Source: PXAP01 sp964421595 (lineage in GTDB: Bacteria > Bacteroidota > Bacteroidia > Bacteroidales > PUMT01). Taken from it: 64,000 nt of DNA. Where the stretch lies: positions 1 through 64,000 of the forward strand of contig CAYQXY010000010.1 of assembly GCA_964421595.1 (NCBI GenBank). Direction: 5' to 3'. The stretch's first letter is position 1, and every line of letters begins with the position of its first letter. Position numbers and translations under genes: made by a program. The notes beneath the pieces were generated by a model, which saw only the letters and a program-made list of their open reading frames with translations, made no database searches and was not told the origin of the DNA. Below are positions 26,761 through 35,281 of the stretch, one piece after another.

Positions 26761-27366
26761 CTAATTGGCTGACTTTATGCCACATCCTATAGCTCTCGTA
26801 AAATCAGGTTCAGGACTTCTTCCCTCCATAACTGCATTAATAGCATTAGAAAGAAATCTCTCTTCAACTGCATCAGGATCCTGGTGATTATCGTCGATAG
26901 CACCTATATAAGAAACAACAAGGTCCTCCCCTGTTCTCTCCAGCAGAAAAATGTGAGGAGTCCGTGTTGCACCATATTGCGGAAATACTTCCTGTCCTTC
27001 GTCAACAAGGTAAGGGAAGGTAAAACCTTTTTCTTTCGCTCTTTTCTGCATATTTTCATATGAATCGCGCGGTTCAAGAGCCGGGTCATTTGGATTTATG
27101 GCAATTACGGGAAATCCTTTTGCTTTATAGGTATTGTTTAGCTCAATCAGCCTGTCTTCATATGCAACTGCATATGGACAATGATTGCAGGTAAATACGA
27201 CAACAAACCCCTTTGCATCAGGATAATCACTCATGCTGACATGTGATCCGTCAACATTCTTCAGCCGGAAATCGGCCGCTTTGTCTCCTACCTTGTATCC
27301 CTGTCCGGATACCAGACTTGCTGTCATTACAGCAAAAACAAATACTGACATTATTTTTTTAATCAT
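26761..27366 (-). CDS. Exported thioredoxin-fold (redoxin) protein
   Basis: The 201-residue protein has a signal peptide (MIKKIMSVFVFAVMTASLVSGQ) and a peroxiredoxin/AhpC-TSA-like thioredoxin fold. The active-site cysteines are Cys60 and Cys63 in TCNHCPYA. Other marks are GDKAADFRLKNVDGS, VIAINPNDP and ATRTPHIFLLE with the cis-proline. It likely acts as a periplasmic thiol oxidoreductase; the reaction is not clear from sequence. The TlpA-like gene lies 96 bases upstream on the same strand, which suggests a shared redox role. Confidence 0.85.
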   Translation of the reverse strand: MIKKIMSVFVFAVMTASLVSGQGYKVGDKAADFRLKNVDGSHVSMSDYPDAKGFVVVFTCNHCPYAVAYEDRLIELNNTYKAKGFPVIAINPNDPALEPRDSYENMQKRAKEKGFTFPYLVDEGQEVFPQYGATRTPHIFLLERTGEDLVVSYIGAIDDNHQDPDAVEERFLSNAINAVMEGRSPEPDFTRAIGCGIKSAN

Positions 27367-27462
27367 AGTTTTTCGAATTAGGTTATTAAAATAAATTAAT
27401 TACATTGATTAATGCAGACTTTTCCGGATGCATTAAACCGGGGCACTCTTTTAAACAATTTT

Positions 27463-27936
27463 TCAGTTTAGTTTGGAATTTACTATGCGTTCCAAATCTT
27501 CGTAAGTAAAAACCTGTTCATAAAAGGATCTTGATTCGCTTGTAAAAACTATGGTAGCGGGTATTGCACCGCTCCATGATTCATCAACCAATGGGATCCA
27601 TCTGTTACTCCTTGTATCATCAAGCAGAACAATCTCAGATTTAAGGTTGTGCTTGTCAATAAATGGAAGCAAGCGGGATTCCATATGTCTCGGGTTATCC
27701 AGACTCACAAGTAGTACTTTTACTTTTCTGTCAGAGTACACTTCATTAATTTTCTCGAACTCAGGTAATTCCTTAACACAGGGAACACACCAGGTAGCCC
27801 AGAAGTTTACCAGAAACAGAGTATCACTTCCTGTGCTGAGCCTTGGTTCAAGTTGATCAAAATTAACCGATGGTACCTGTGCAATTGCCAGGTTCACTGA
27901 CAATGAAAATACCACTGAAAGAAATATTTTATGCAT
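27463..27936 (-). CDS. TlpA-like periplasmic thioredoxin
   Basis: This 157-residue exported protein has a short signal peptide (FLSVVFSLSVNLAIAQ) and a single thioredoxin domain with WCVPC (Cys50, Cys53) in VNFWATWCVPCVKELPEF and the cis-proline in AIPATIVF. Length is typical of TlpA/ResA-type reductants. It probably reduces periplasmic disulfides, for example in cytochrome c maturation, but no such genes are nearby. It is followed by the redoxin gene on the same strand. Confidence 0.87.
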   Translation of the reverse strand: MHKIFLSVVFSLSVNLAIAQVPSVNFDQLEPRLSTGSDTLFLVNFWATWCVPCVKELPEFEKINEVYSDRKVKVLLVSLDNPRHMESRLLPFIDKHNLKSEIVLLDDTRSNRWIPLVDESWSGAIPATIVFTSESRSFYEQVFTYEDLERIVNSKLN

Positions 27937-28123
27937 ATATATAAATATTTGTGTTTTTGTTTATTAACAGTGTATATCGAATAATTGTTTAAATGCAAGT
28001 GTTAAAACAATTAAAACATTTCTCGTAAAAAATGTTAAGACACATAATTTCATAAAATATTGCATTGCAAAATGTAAAACCAACCGGCAGTTAACTATAC
28101 ATTTCATATAGCCAAATACCATC

Positions 28124-28288
28124 ATGATAAGACTTTGTCCATTTTACGAAAGTATAGAAGAACTAAACAGAAGTTCTGTACTGGTATGTACAAAGAAGTA
28201 CAATATTGAAGTTAATTCTAAAAAAGATGAAATCAGCGGAAAAATTTATGAACAAAAACCAGATTTAAACCTTTATAATGTTAAATAA
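28124..28288 (+). CDS. Possible small protein of 54 residues
   Basis: An ATG at 28124 opens a 55-codon frame with a TAA at 28286. The product starts MIRLCPFYESIEELN and ends DLNLYNVK. It contains two cysteines and a mixed alpha/beta pattern. It is co-directional with the YtxH cassette that begins 174 bases later. No family is recognised and no promoter is clear, so it may be chance. The rest of the 27937-28461 gap is AT-rich with no other feature. Confidence 0.25.
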   Translation: MIRLCPFYESIEELNRSSVLVCTKKYNIEVNSKKDEISGKIYEQKPDLNLYNVK

Positions 28289-28461
28289 TAAATGATTACC
28301 CTGCAGTATACTGGCAGCAATTGTAGTCTGGATTCAAAATGAAAATAGTGAAATCTCTTGGAATTGAGCTGCAAATTATAGAACTTGCAATTACTGACTC
28401 AACCTTATCACAATGATACTGGAATTAAAAAGACTTTTTTTTAACCTTTAAATAATAAATT

Positions 28462-28743
28462 ATGAAATCAAAAAACGGAATTTTAGGTTTTCTTGTTGGT
28501 GCAGCCGCTGGAGCAGCATTAGGTATATTATATGCACCTGAAAAAGGAATCAAAACCAGAAGGAAAATTAAGGATAAGGCTCAGGAGACTACAGAAAACG
28601 TGAAAGAAAACCTTTCGCACAAAATCGATGAGTTGAATAGCTTTGTTTCACGTTTTGCAAATGAAACACAAAGAAAAATTGACGATCTTGAAAAAAAAGC
28701 GCATCGTGAAGTACAGAATATAAAAGGAAATGTCGGAAAATAG
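28462..28743 (+). CDS. YtxH-like protein, cassette copy 1
   Basis: The 93-residue protein has one glycine/alanine-rich membrane helix (ILGFLVGAAAGAALGILYAP) followed by a basic KGIKTRRKIKDKAQ stretch and an amphipathic helix, the pattern of YtxH/GvpP-like proteins linked to general stress in other bacteria. It heads a three-gene cassette: the next gene begins 6 bases later. A paralogous cassette lies at 35472-36400. Confidence 0.85.
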   Translation: MKSKNGILGFLVGAAAGAALGILYAPEKGIKTRRKIKDKAQETTENVKENLSHKIDELNSFVSRFANETQRKIDDLEKKAHREVQNIKGNVGK

Positions 28744-28749
28744 TCTTTT

Positions 28750-29127
28750 ATGGCGAATAAATCATTTTCAGGAAATATCGCTGAAATAATTTCTACTTTA
28801 CGTTCATATTTTAATTCGAGGGTAGAACTTTGGAAACTGTCCCTGCTGGAAAAAACTTCACTGGCAGGGTCATTTTTCCTGAGTTATATTATTGTTTTAT
28901 TAATTGCTGCATTTGTCCTGCTATTCATTTCTTTTGGGTTTGCATACTGGTACGGGCAGAGTACGGATAACCTGGCGAATGGTTTTCTTATTACTGCAGG
29001 ATTTTATATAGTTTTGGGAATTGTATTTGTTTTTAGCTGGAAATTCCTGATAACAAGACCAATAATCAAAAAATTCGCCTCAATAATCTATAAGAATGAT
29101 AAACATGATGAAATGGATGAACTATGA
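28750..29127 (+). CDS. Holin-like membrane protein (Phage_holin_3_6/DUF1469 type), cassette copy 1
   Basis: This 125-residue protein has an amphipathic N-terminal helix (IAEIISTLRSYFNSRVELWKLSLLEK) and two long membrane helices (SLAGSFFLSYIIVLLIAAFVLLFISFGFAYWYG and FLITAGFYIVLGIVFVFSW). It ends in an acidic tail (KHDEMDEL). The family is named after phage holins, but chromosomal copies beside YtxH are common in Bacteroidota and are not lytic as far as is known. Its stop overlaps the next start by four bases (ATGA). Confidence 0.85.
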   Translation: MANKSFSGNIAEIISTLRSYFNSRVELWKLSLLEKTSLAGSFFLSYIIVLLIAAFVLLFISFGFAYWYGQSTDNLANGFLITAGFYIVLGIVFVFSWKFLITRPIIKKFASIIYKNDKHDEMDEL

Positions 29128-29399
29128 AAAAAAAGAAGGTTTATCGTTCTGTTTCTGATATCAGACTAGCAAGGGAAAGACTTAAATATGAGCATAAATT
29201 TTATAAGGAAAGATTGCTGGCCACTGCCGGCAATACAATACCCAGCCTTTCTGTTTCTATGAGAAACCTGGGAATAGCTATCAGAAACAGGTTCTTTGCA
29301 CTGTCAATCCTTCGATCGGCAGCCAGATCGAATATTTTTTATTCGATAATAGGGCGGATCTTCAGAAAAAGAAAGACAAAACAGAAAATTAATAATTAA
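29124..29399 (+). CDS. Small basic protein, third gene of cassette copy 1
   Basis: The 91-residue, strongly basic protein starts KKKKVYRSVSDIRLARERLKYEHKF and ends in an Arg/Lys-rich tail. No membrane helix is certain. Its partner in the second cassette (88 residues) shares the DIRLA-(R/K)-E start and the S-(V/L)-SM motif. It overlaps the holin-like gene by four bases, implying coupled translation. The function is unknown. Confidence 0.75.
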   Translation: MKKKKVYRSVSDIRLARERLKYEHKFYKERLLATAGNTIPSLSVSMRNLGIAIRNRFFALSILRSAARSNIFYSIIGRIFRKRKTKQKINN

Positions 29400-29402
29400 T
29401 TG

Positions 29403-29430
29403 CCAGCCAGTAGAGCTGGTTTTTTATTTA
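29403..29430 (+). terminator. Intrinsic terminator of cassette copy 1
   Basis: CCAGC (29403-29407) pairs with GCTGG (29415-29419), followed by TTTTTTATTT. It lies a few bases past the cassette's last stop codon. Confidence 0.65.
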
Positions 29431-29609
29431 AGTACCAGCTGATCCTTTGCATTTCGTCATATTATAGTATTTCCCTCCTACTATCACTTAATCAGTTAAT
29501 TGCAATTTTATTTTTTGCAGAATAATCTGTTTGAAAAATAATTGGTTTAATCTGTAAAATATTTTTATAAGAATGATTTCAGATTAAAAAATAATGTAAA
29601 ATTGTATTT

Positions 29610-29638
29610 AAATCCAGATGCGGTTCAAAGCTGGATTT
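29610..29638 (+). promoter_or_regulatory. Hairpin in the kamA leader region
   Basis: AAATCCAG (29610-29617) pairs perfectly with CTGGATTT (29631-29638) around a 13-base loop, 46 bases before the kamA start. The trailing GCTTTTATAAG is only weakly T-rich. It could be a leader structure or attenuator. Confidence 0.3.
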
Positions 29639-29684
29639 GCTTTTATAAGTAATTGTTAAATAATCAATTAGCGATTGTAATAAT

Positions 29685-31001
29685 ATGTCAAACAAAGGCA
29701 TTAAACAAGTTGTCGTCAAAGAAAATGACTTTTCTTCTGATGACGAACCTCCGGAGTCAGGAGCTACTGTTTCCCGGTGCGGACTTTACCCTGATTATCT
29801 TACCTCGCCCGATGGCCGTCCGGCAAATTCAATACTGCCGGGAATGGTTTCTCTCGAGTTTTTAAACCGGCATTTTCCTTATGCTAATCTCTCAGACTGG
29901 TGTGACTGGCGCTGGCAATTAAAAAATAGCGTAAAAACATTTAAAAGACTGAAAGATTTTCTCAGTATTGATTCCGGAATGGTTTACCCCGGATTGCCGG
30001 CAAAGCATACTCTACCCGTTAGAATTACCCCGTATTATCTTAGTCTGATAGAAAGGAATAATCCCTTCAATGCTATAGGGCGGACTGTAATTCCCATGAT
30101 GAATGAATACTTTACAGGAACCGGTGAAACGTCCGATCCGCTTTGTGAACATAATGACAGTCCTGTGCCCGGACTTGTACACCGGTACCCTGACAGGGTG
30201 TTACTTCTCGTAACCGGTGTATGTGCGTCTTATTGCAGATATTGTACAAGATCACATATGGTGGGGAAAGAAAATGATGTTGCCAGGGAAAACAGATCAC
30301 ATAAAAGCAATCTGGATCTTGAAGTTGCTGTTGAATATATAAAAAGTCATGCTGAAATACGGGATGTTATTATTTCGGGTGGAGATCCTCTGACTCTGAG
30401 TGACGGTATGATTAACAGAATCCTCGGGAAACTCAGGGCTATACCCCATGTTGAGATCATTAGAATCGGCACCAAGGTTCCTGCTGTATTGCCCCAGAGA
30501 ATAACTACAAAATTGACTGACATCCTTAAAAAGTATCACCCCTTATTTATGAGTATCCACTTTACCCATCCCGCTGAGCTTACCCCGGAAGTTCAGCAGG
30601 CTTGTGCAAGGCTGGCGGATGCAGGCATACCTCTTGGGAGTCAGACTGTATTACTGAAGGGTATAAATGATAAAGTGGAAATTCTTAAGGAATTGTTTCA
30701 CAGACTCCTTAAAAACCGGGTCCGGCCATATTATCTCTATCAGTGCGATCCTGTGCCAGGCTCAGCACATTTCAGAACATCAGTTGAAAAGGGTATAGAG
30801 ATGATCCAGGGCCTGCGCGGACATACCAGTGGTTATGCAATACCACACTATGTGATTGATGCACCCGGAGGAGGAGGTAAAATACCCTTGTTACCTGAAT
30901 ATTACCAGGGACGGGAAGGGAACAATGTCATTCTTAAAAATTTTGAAGGAAAATTATTCCTGTACCCTGATATTGCCGACGAAATCAATAGCCAGGTTTA
31001 G
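29685..31001 (+). CDS. kamA: Lysine 2,3-aminomutase, radical SAM (KamA family)
   Basis: This enzyme converts L-lysine to beta-lysine using SAM, a [4Fe-4S] cluster and PLP. The cluster cysteines are Cys180, Cys184 and Cys187 in CASYCRYCTRSHM. The PLP lysine is Lys399 in DAPGGGGK. The two aspartates that bind the lysine side-chain amine in the Clostridium enzyme correspond to Asp355 (YQCD) and Asp392 (VIDAPGG), with the same spacing of 37; glutamate mutases replace these. I therefore predict lysine as substrate. Length (438) is near normal. It leads a co-directional set with two ATP-grasp ligases and a GNAT acetyltransferase. Confidence 0.92.
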   Translation: MSNKGIKQVVVKENDFSSDDEPPESGATVSRCGLYPDYLTSPDGRPANSILPGMVSLEFLNRHFPYANLSDWCDWRWQLKNSVKTFKRLKDFLSIDSGMVYPGLPAKHTLPVRITPYYLSLIERNNPFNAIGRTVIPMMNEYFTGTGETSDPLCEHNDSPVPGLVHRYPDRVLLLVTGVCASYCRYCTRSHMVGKENDVARENRSHKSNLDLEVAVEYIKSHAEIRDVIISGGDPLTLSDGMINRILGKLRAIPHVEIIRIGTKVPAVLPQRITTKLTDILKKYHPLFMSIHFTHPAELTPEVQQACARLADAGIPLGSQTVLLKGINDKVEILKELFHRLLKNRVRPYYLYQCDPVPGSAHFRTSVEKGIEMIQGLRGHTSGYAIPHYVIDAPGGGGKIPLLPEYYQGREGNNVILKNFEGKLFLYPDIADEINSQV

Positions 31002-31235
31002 AAAACGAATTCAAATGGAAAGCCTTACCTATACCCTGGAAAATAAAGGGAAATTAACACACTGGTTGTTCATTTAAAGTAACCATTAAATAATAGCAGT
31101 GATGGTTATCAATATTATCGTTTGACCCCTCATTAGCCAGGAAAAAAATAAATAAATGAAGTTTTGTGATCAAGTCATTTTACCTGATTTATAACTTAAG
31201 TATTCTTAAAACATGATAATTAATATTTTATCCGA

Positions 31236-32252
31236 ATGAAGGCAGGCATCTGTTATGACCTGAGAGACACCTATCTCTCAATGGGATATTCTGAAGAAGA
31301 GACTGCAGAATTTGATAAGTCCGAAACAATTGATGCAATTGGGAGTGCGTTGCTTACCGCAGGATTTGAAATTGAGAAGATCGGTCATGCAAAACAACTT
31401 ATAGAATTACTTCATAATGGCAAAAGGTGGGATATTATCTTCAATATTTGCGAAGGGCTCAAAGGTGTTGGCAGGGAAGCTCAGGTTCCCGCAATACTGG
31501 ACCTTTACGATATTCCTTATGTCTTTTCCGGGCCTCTTGTGCTGTCACTCTGTCTTGATAAGGCAATGACTAAAAGGGTGGTTCGTGATTTAGGGCTGCC
31601 GACACCCGATTTTCATGTTGTTAACTGTGAGAGTGACTTATTGGATGTAAAACTCCGATTTCCGCTATTTGTAAAACCCGTATCAGAAGGAACCGGAAAG
31701 GGTATTTCTGAAAAGTCAGTCATAAAAAGTACTGAACAGCTGATAATGGCAGGTAAACATCTGTTGCCTCTGTACCCTCAGGGAATTCTTGTAGAACGTT
31801 TTTTACCCGGAAGAGAGTTTACAGTTGGGATTCTTGGCAGCGGTAAAAGTGCACGGGCGATTGGCACAATGGAAATTTTACATAACCGGCTATCAGAAAG
31901 CTCAGTTTATTCATATGAGACTAAGGAAAATTATCAGTCCAGGGTGTATTATGAAATACCAGAAAAGGAAATAATACTTTCATGCCAGGAACTCGCACTT
32001 TATGCCTGGAGAGGATTGGGTTGCCTCGATGCCGGCCGTGTTGACCTGAAGATGGATGAAAATGGAGTTCCATCATTCATCGAGGTCAATCCTCTTGCGG
32101 GGCTGAATCCTGATCATTCAGACCTGCCAATACTTGCCGGAAAAATGGGTATAGACTATAATTCACTTATCTCTGAAATAATGAATTCAGCTCTCTCACG
32201 TATTACCAGGACCAGTCAACAATTGCCGAATTTAGTTTTACCGGGAAAATAG
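31236..32252 (+). CDS. D-Ala-D-Ala ligase-like ATP-grasp enzyme, first of two
   Basis: The 338-residue protein has an N-terminal domain (KAGICYDLRDTYLSMGYSEEE, WDIIFNICEGLKGVGREAQVPAILDLYDIPYVFSG) and an ATP-grasp domain (CLDKAMTKRVV, FPLFVKPVSEGTGKGI, GILVERFLPGREFTVGIL, DAGRVDLKMDENGVPSFIEVNPLAGLNP). The N in IEVNP binds metal. True Ddl enzymes usually occur in mur clusters; this copy lies 234 bases after kamA and 86 bases before a second ATP-grasp gene. It probably joins an amino acid, perhaps beta-lysine, to another carboxylate. That substrate is inference. Confidence 0.82.
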   Translation: MKAGICYDLRDTYLSMGYSEEETAEFDKSETIDAIGSALLTAGFEIEKIGHAKQLIELLHNGKRWDIIFNICEGLKGVGREAQVPAILDLYDIPYVFSGPLVLSLCLDKAMTKRVVRDLGLPTPDFHVVNCESDLLDVKLRFPLFVKPVSEGTGKGISEKSVIKSTEQLIMAGKHLLPLYPQGILVERFLPGREFTVGILGSGKSARAIGTMEILHNRLSESSVYSYETKENYQSRVYYEIPEKEIILSCQELALYAWRGLGCLDAGRVDLKMDENGVPSFIEVNPLAGLNPDHSDLPILAGKMGIDYNSLISEIMNSALSRITRTSQQLPNLVLPGK

Positions 32253-32337
32253 AATGCCTGTGCTGATACTCCCAGGGGAAAATTCAATTGACTCAATCAA
32301 TAAAACAATTTTATAATTAAAATACCGAAATGTATTT

Positions 32338-33321
32338 ATGAACCACCCGGTACTGATCTGTCACAGCAATATTTCTGATAATGCATCTGCAGATGAACAG
32401 GATGTAATGGACCAGGTAAACTGGTTCGGATCCGGACTTCAGGTTTTGAACATGGATTATACTGTCATGCCTTTTACACTTGATCTGCCGGCTGCACTTT
32501 CAGCCGGGGAATTAAGGAAGCATCAGTTTATAATAAATCTGGTAGAAACCATTGATGGCGACGGGAGGATGATCCACCTCGCTCCTTCCCTGTTTGAGCA
32601 TTACCATATACCGTTTACCGGATGCTCTTCCCAGGCGATATATATCACATCTAATAAACTTCTGGCTAAAAAGATTATGATGATCCATGGCATTTCAACT
32701 CCTCCATGGATTGAGGCTAAGGAGAATCTGAAAAACAGAAATGGCAGTTGCAAAAATTACATAATAAAATCCCTTTGGGAACATGCTTCAGCAGGTATGG
32801 ATGAGCAGAACATGGCATTACCCGGCGACTATAAAACATTGCGGGATGAACTTGAACGAAAAAATGAAGGAGTGACAGAATTCTTTGCAGAACAATATAT
32901 TCATGGCAGAGAGTTCAATATTTCTCTTATTGAAACTCCTTCAGGTCCACGAACATTGCCCCCCTCAGAGATCCTTTTCATTGATTACCCTTCAGATAAA
33001 CCCAGGATTGTGGGTTACAGGGCAAAATGGGATAAGGAATCCTTTGAATACCACAATACTGTCAGAAGTTTTGATATGATCCCTTCCGATGGGCCTCTAT
33101 ATGCAAAGCTTGAGAAAATTTCCCTCAGGTTGTGGAATATATTCCGCCTTAATGGTTACGCACGAATAGATTTCAGGGTTGACGAAACAGGTGCTCCATG
33201 GGTGCTGGAGATTAATGGGAATCCCTGTATTTCAGCCGACAGCGGTTTTGTCGCTGCTACAGAAAAAGCAGGTATACCGTACCATGAAGTTGTTAAATTC
33301 ATTACAGGAAGTCTCAGGTAA
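32338..33321 (+). CDS. D-Ala-D-Ala ligase-like ATP-grasp enzyme, second of two
   Basis: This 327-residue protein shares the order of the first ATP-grasp gene but little sequence: N-terminal FIINLVETIDGDGRMIHLAPSLFEHYHIPFTGC, then ITSNKLLAKKIMMIHGIS, YIIKSLWEHASAG, FFAEQYIHGREFNISLIE and YARIDFRVDETGAPWVLEINGNPCIS. It carries the metal-binding ExN pair (LEINGNP). The substrate site should differ from its neighbour, so two successive ligations are plausible. The stop is one base from the GNAT start, so these two are almost surely co-transcribed. Confidence 0.82.
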   Translation: MNHPVLICHSNISDNASADEQDVMDQVNWFGSGLQVLNMDYTVMPFTLDLPAALSAGELRKHQFIINLVETIDGDGRMIHLAPSLFEHYHIPFTGCSSQAIYITSNKLLAKKIMMIHGISTPPWIEAKENLKNRNGSCKNYIIKSLWEHASAGMDEQNMALPGDYKTLRDELERKNEGVTEFFAEQYIHGREFNISLIETPSGPRTLPPSEILFIDYPSDKPRIVGYRAKWDKESFEYHNTVRSFDMIPSDGPLYAKLEKISLRLWNIFRLNGYARIDFRVDETGAPWVLEINGNPCISADSGFVAATEKAGIPYHEVVKFITGSLR

Positions 33322-33322
33322 T

Positions 33323-33817
33323 ATGGAAAAAATAAAGAATAATCTGGTATTCAGAAGTACATTGATAAACGGAGATAAAGATGTAATTTCTGATATTGTC
33401 ACATCAACTGGCTTTTTTAATGTTGAGGAAGTCTCTGTTGCAGTTGAACTGGCTGTTGAAACTCTTTCAAGCGGACAAAAAAGCGGGTATAATTTTATAT
33501 TTGCCGAATTGGATGGAAAAGTAGCAGGATATTGCTGTTTTGGCAGAATACCTGGTACGAAGAACAGTTTTGACCTGTATTGGATTGTAGTTCATTGTGA
33601 TTACCAAAGATCCGGAATAGGGGCTGCCCTTCTGAAAAATGTTGAAGATTTCATAAATACCTCAGGAGGGGGCAGAATTTATATCGAGACCTCATCAAGA
33701 AAGCAATATGAACCTACACGAGACTTTTACATTCGTTCAGGTTATTTTCAGGAAGCATTACTGACCGGATTTTATGACGACCTGGATCATAAAATTATTT
33801 ATTCCAAAAATATTTAA
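33323..33817 (+). CDS. GNAT-family N-acetyltransferase
   Basis: I start at ATG 33323, one base after the preceding stop codon; an upstream in-frame ATG at 33179 lies inside the ATP-grasp gene and is rejected. The 164-residue product has the GNAT core: FAELDGKVAGYCCFGRIP, LYWIVVHCDYQRSGIGAALLKNVEDF with the acetyl-CoA loop QRSGIG, and IYIETSSRKQYEPTRDFYIRSGYF. In archaea and some bacteria a lysine aminomutase works with an acetyltransferase to make N-epsilon-acetyl-beta-lysine, an osmolyte. A similar final step is possible here. Confidence 0.85.
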   Translation: MEKIKNNLVFRSTLINGDKDVISDIVTSTGFFNVEEVSVAVELAVETLSSGQKSGYNFIFAELDGKVAGYCCFGRIPGTKNSFDLYWIVVHCDYQRSGIGAALLKNVEDFINTSGGGRIYIETSSRKQYEPTRDFYIRSGYFQEALLTGFYDDLDHKIIYSKNI

Positions 33818-33913
33818 GAGAGTATTTCCTGACAAGTCACACATACTTCAGCTAATGCATGTCAACGGGCCCTTTAAGGCAGTTACTTATAATGCACGGC
33901 ACACTTACAAAAA

Positions 33914-33937
33914 ACGCCATGCCTGATGGCATAGCGT
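33914..33937 (-). terminator. Intrinsic terminator of the barrel protein gene
   Basis: ACGC-ATGCC pairs with GGCAT-GCGT around a TGAT loop with one mismatch. On the minus strand six T residues follow. It lies 27 bases past the stop codon at 33964. Confidence 0.65.
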
Positions 33938-33963
33938 CTTGATTAAAAAAATATTTTCAGATT

Positions 33964-34587
33964 TTAAAGAAAAATACCAACACTTAATATGATCTGACGG
34001 CTGCGTAAATCAAATTCCTGCTCCTGCCCTCCGATCATAATTCCATTGCCAAGTCTGCTAAGATTACCTTCATATTTAACATCAAGGGCAAACCGGCTTA
34101 ACACATCAAGTCCGATTCCGATTTGATATCCAAAAGTAGCGGAGTTGAATTTTTCCCTGTACCCCAATTCATTCAGTTCAGAATTCGTACTGAGCATTAT
34201 TGTTCCTACCGGACCAATACCAACTCTTGCAGGCCCGAACCTCTTACCAACCAGAACCGGAAAATCCAGTTTACTGTAGTTCTGAGACCTGATTCGGGAG
34301 ACCGCATCGTCTTCAAGATCGACAACTCTGACTTCACTGCCTATAGAAGAAAAAAGCAATTCAGGCTGAATAAACATTCCCAAAAAGTTTACCTGTGCCA
34401 TCGCACCAACGTGAAACCCCAATGTAGCATCATTTAAGGTTGAAATACGTACATTTTCATCAGTTATTACATCCTTGGCATTGAAGTATGCTGTATTTAC
34501 TCCGCCCCTTAAGCCATAGCGAAGCTGGGAACTTACATTTGCGGCCATCAGAATGGCAAATATCATTAATAAAGTAATTCTTTTCAT
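33964..34587 (-). CDS. Outer-membrane beta-barrel protein, PorT-like
   Basis: The 207-residue protein has a signal peptide (LLMIFAILMAANVSSQ) and alternating amphipathic strands (LRYGLRGGVNTAYF, TLGFHVGAMAQVNFLGMFIQPELLFSS, ARVGIGPVGTIML, ATFGYQIGIGLDV, FALDVKYEGNLSRLG) ending in an aromatic/hydrophobic IILSVGIFL. This fits the small 8-strand outer-membrane barrels common in the phylum (outer membrane beta-barrel / porin family). No function is implied. It lies opposite in direction to the kamA set. Confidence 0.78.
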   Translation of the reverse strand: MKRITLLMIFAILMAANVSSQLRYGLRGGVNTAYFNAKDVITDENVRISTLNDATLGFHVGAMAQVNFLGMFIQPELLFSSIGSEVRVVDLEDDAVSRIRSQNYSKLDFPVLVGKRFGPARVGIGPVGTIMLSTNSELNELGYREKFNSATFGYQIGIGLDVLSRFALDVKYEGNLSRLGNGIMIGGQEQEFDLRSRQIILSVGIFL

Positions 34588-34751
34588 AATATTAGATGTT
34601 AGTTAATTTCCATGAATCATTAAGGTATACACTCTATATAAACTCCAGAAGTTAGACAAAATTACATTCTTAATGCAAAGATAGTGTATTAAATATAAAC
34701 CAGACATAGATTTAAATCAACCAGGGAAAAACAGTTTATAACCGCGGACTT

Positions 34752-35261
34752 CTAGGATGACTGAGATCTTTTTAATCTTGAATCTGATAATTCAAGGTAA
34801 AGCCTGGCCTTCTTTAAAGCCTTAACATAACAATATACTGATCTCATGTCAGACGGAATAACCGTTGTACTCTGCACAGGTTTTGTTTCCCACTCATAGC
34901 CGAAAACATCTTCAACTATCAGGGTATAATAATCCGGGTCGTTTTTTTCTGATTTGTTGAAATCCTTTATTGTAAACTGATATGTCTTATGTAGCTCATA
35001 AAAGGGATGATCAGGTTCAAAAAAGAACCTTCCAAGACAATTTATCCTGTCAAGCCTGCACCTGATGATATCTCCCGGTTTTATGCCATAATGTCTGTAA
35101 TAAACTTCAGGTATCAGGTGTTTTAGTCCGTTCGCGTCTGCACATATAAAATACCGCTGATCGTTCCCAATATTCAAAAGTTTAAGAACTGTCAGATCAT
35201 ATTTTATGCCGGGAAAAAGTAAAAAGGTTTTATCCTGATATTCGGAATTCATTCGTATCAA
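34752..35261 (-). CDS. Hypothetical protein, possible OB-fold/S1-like domain
   Basis: The 169-residue frame may start three codons later at a second ATG (MNSEYQDKTFLL). Strand-rich segments such as YFICADANGLKHLIPEVYYRHYGIKPGDIIRCRLDRINCLGRFFFEPDHPFYE, repeated partly by YQFTIKDFN and YTLIVEDVFGYEWETKPV, resemble OB-like barrels found in RNA-binding proteins. I do not recognise the family with confidence. A TAATTTTG promoter core lies upstream at 35282-35289 on the minus strand. Confidence 0.55.
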   Translation of the reverse strand: MIRMNSEYQDKTFLLFPGIKYDLTVLKLLNIGNDQRYFICADANGLKHLIPEVYYRHYGIKPGDIIRCRLDRINCLGRFFFEPDHPFYELHKTYQFTIKDFNKSEKNDPDYYTLIVEDVFGYEWETKPVQSTTVIPSDMRSVYCYVKALKKARLYLELSDSRLKRSQSS

Positions 35262-35281
35262 TTATCAATACTATTATTTTG

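Noticed and set aside
28750..29127. Holin-like gene as a sign of prophage
   Set aside because: No lysin, capsid, terminase or integrase nearby; the family is common in Bacteroidota chromosomes beside YtxH.
31236..33321. Ordinary D-alanine-D-alanine ligases for cell wall synthesis
   Set aside because: Two dissimilar copies next to a lysine aminomutase and away from mur genes fit a separate pathway better, although this is not proven.
33179..33322. Upstream start for the GNAT gene
   Set aside because: It overlaps the ATP-grasp gene in another frame, and the ATG one base after that gene's stop gives a normal GNAT start.
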